DNA from: Alligator mississippiensis
Lineage: Eukaryota > Chordata > Crocodylia > Alligatoridae
Assembly: GCF_030867095.1 (NCBI RefSeq)
Contig: NC_081831.1
Span: forward strand, 65,176,716 to 65,240,715
Reading direction: 5' to 3'
Length of the DNA: 64,000 nt
The notes under the pieces: model-generated
The model's database searches: none
What the model was told of the DNA's origin: nothing
The model's input: only the letters and a program-made list of their open reading frames with translations
Translations under genes and position numbers: made by a program
In this document: one piece after another, positions 62,791 through 64,000 of the stretch
How positions within the stretch are numbered: the first letter of the stretch is position 1
Layout: each line of letters opens with the position of its first letter

Positions 62791-63189
62791 CCTGGCTCCT
62801 CATGGCAGCGAACAAGGAGTCACCAGTGCTGCAAAAACTGCCAGGAAGCAAACTGAACCCTGCAGTGCTGAAAATGAGGGCTTTGGTCTTAAAGGAACAG
62901 TACAAAGAAAATATACTAAGATGCAACAGATTGCAGTCCTGACTCAGCTGGCTTGGGGTGGGGGCGTCAAGTGAGAGGCCTTTCAGGTGCAGATGTATGG
63001 CAGGCTCCTTGCCTTTGATCTTTATGAAAGACAATTAGCTGTCAAAGTCAAGGACTGGCATGTGGAGAAGGGTTGGAATTTCTCTAAGTCAAAAAGTACA
63101 GAAGCTATCTGAAATCTACATCCCAAGAAAAAGGAAAGCACTTGGAAGGAGGGACACTGAATCTCACTGGATGCATAACCATCTCAAAA

Positions 63190-64000
63190 AAAGTAGTGAA
63201 AGCAAGTAGAAAGGCAAGTGGAATGGAAAAAGGGTCAAAGTAAAAGTATAAGTGGAATGGAAAAAGGGTCAGCAAGTAAAAGCTACCTTGTAGGGGTCAA
63301 GAAGGATAAGAATAAAGTCGCAGCTGCTAAAAGATAAGCTCAGGTAGACAGTGCAGAGGAAATTCAAACAAATAGCAAAAGGCTCTTTAGCCACATTAAA
63401 GAGAAGAGAAAAAGGAAAGAAGTCGGGCGACTGTGAGTGAGCATGGGACACAGATTAAAGTTAAATCTAAGAATGGCTCAAAACCTAAATGAATACTTTT
63501 GCCTCCGTTTTCAGTAGGACAATGATGTCAAACACGAGGAAGATTCACAGTGGTTAATGGGCAGGAAGGTATCAGAAATAGGAATTGCCATATCTGAAGC
63601 AGAAACCAAACTCAAGACTTTTGAATATGCTCAGCTTGGAGGAAAGGAAACTCTGTCCCAAAACTGTGGGACTTGCATATGAAATCACATGCACGGCAGA
63701 AATAAATCAATCATATGACTGGTAAACAGCAAATGCAGTACCTTTATTTAAGAGGAGGAAAAAGTTACCTGAGCAATTAACAACCTGTTGGTTTGCAATA
63801 GTGTGCAAGCTTTAGAATAACTTTGAAAGGAAAGAATAAGAAAGGACATGGTGATAAATGGAATATGAAATAAGACACAGTATGGATTTACCAAAGTCCA
63901 TATTAATCTGATATCTTCTTTGACATGTTGTAGACAGGGGAAATGAAGTAAATCTAATCTATTTAGACTTCAGTAAAACATTTGATATAGTATGCCACAT
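63190..64000 (+). mobile_element. CR1-type LINE running off the window end
   Basis: The last bases translate as VNLIYLDFSKTFDIVCH, the decayed reverse-transcriptase block usually seen as YLDFSKAFDTVPH. Upstream, AGTATGGATTTACCAAAG and CCTTTATTTAAGAGGAGG keep the CR1/L3 order, as does the TACTTTTGCCTCCGTTTTCAG segment at about 63495. Frame breaks are frequent. A 22-base local duplication beginning AAGTGGAATGGAAAAAGGGT occurs at about 63217 and 63251. Confidence 0.75.

Noticed and set aside
1..64000. tRNA, rRNA, CRISPR arrays, prokaryotic operons
   Set aside because: No cloverleaf with proper A/B boxes, no rRNA blocks and no regularly spaced repeats were seen; the sequence is vertebrate nuclear DNA.

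Overview
This is a 64-kb piece of vertebrate nuclear genome, most likely from a non-avian sauropsid (crocodilian or turtle). The evidence is one well-preserved split vertebrate gene, one CpG-island promoter, and a repeat load dominated by CR1/L3- and L2-type LINEs, MIR/CORE-SINE fragments and many non-autonomous hAT and mariner-like elements. There are no bacterial genes, operons or CRISPR arrays. The lineage call rests on repeat character and recalled families, not on a database search.

Main gene: NEXMIF (KIAA2022, neurite extension and migration factor) lies on the minus strand. I could assemble three coding exons by hand. They are exon A at 58521-58596 (start codon, 25 residues plus one base), the giant exon B at 45555-49848 (4294 bases) and terminal exon C at 44782-44932. 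The introns are 8672 bp and 622 bp, both GT-AG. As read, the spliced frame codes for 1506 residues. The stop codon that appears to close the giant frame (TAA at 45551) actually lies inside the splice donor, and the conserved C-terminus is in the next exon. That last exon seems to have lost one base relative to the ancestral frame, giving an odd Cys/Phe-rich tail. The 3' UTR probably runs down to about 39290, where overlapping AATAAA signals occur.

Second gene (inferred): the CpG island at about 8.05-9.56 kb carries YY1-, NRF1-, ETS- and CRE-like sites. In the mammalian order RLIM (RNF12) is the next gene downstream of NEXMIF on the same strand. The island is therefore best explained as the RLIM promoter and first exon, with positions 1-8 kb being RLIM intron plus one candidate non-coding exon near 2128-2317. 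No RLIM coding exon was found in the window.

Layout: 1-8 kb, inferred RLIM intron with two related hAT MITEs; 8-9.6 kb, CpG island; 9.6-39.2 kb, intergenic and full of old repeats (Tigger-like MITE, CR1/L3 LINE, L2 LINE with a nested GC-rich insertion, an opposite-strand LINE with a readable reverse-transcriptase tail, MIRs); 39.3-49.8 kb, NEXMIF 3' UTR and coding exons; 49.8-58.5 kb, NEXMIF intron hosting a 3.0-kb GC-rich hAT element, a 1.15-kb hAT element with internal tandem repeats and several microsatellites; 58.5-64 kb, exon A and upstream intron with MITEs, a CORE-SINE and a CR1 LINE that runs off the window end. The most notable observations are the NEXMIF C-terminal frame change, the target-site-flanked hAT families and a G-quadruplex-type hexamer array in the CpG island. 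I saw no convincing new molecular system.
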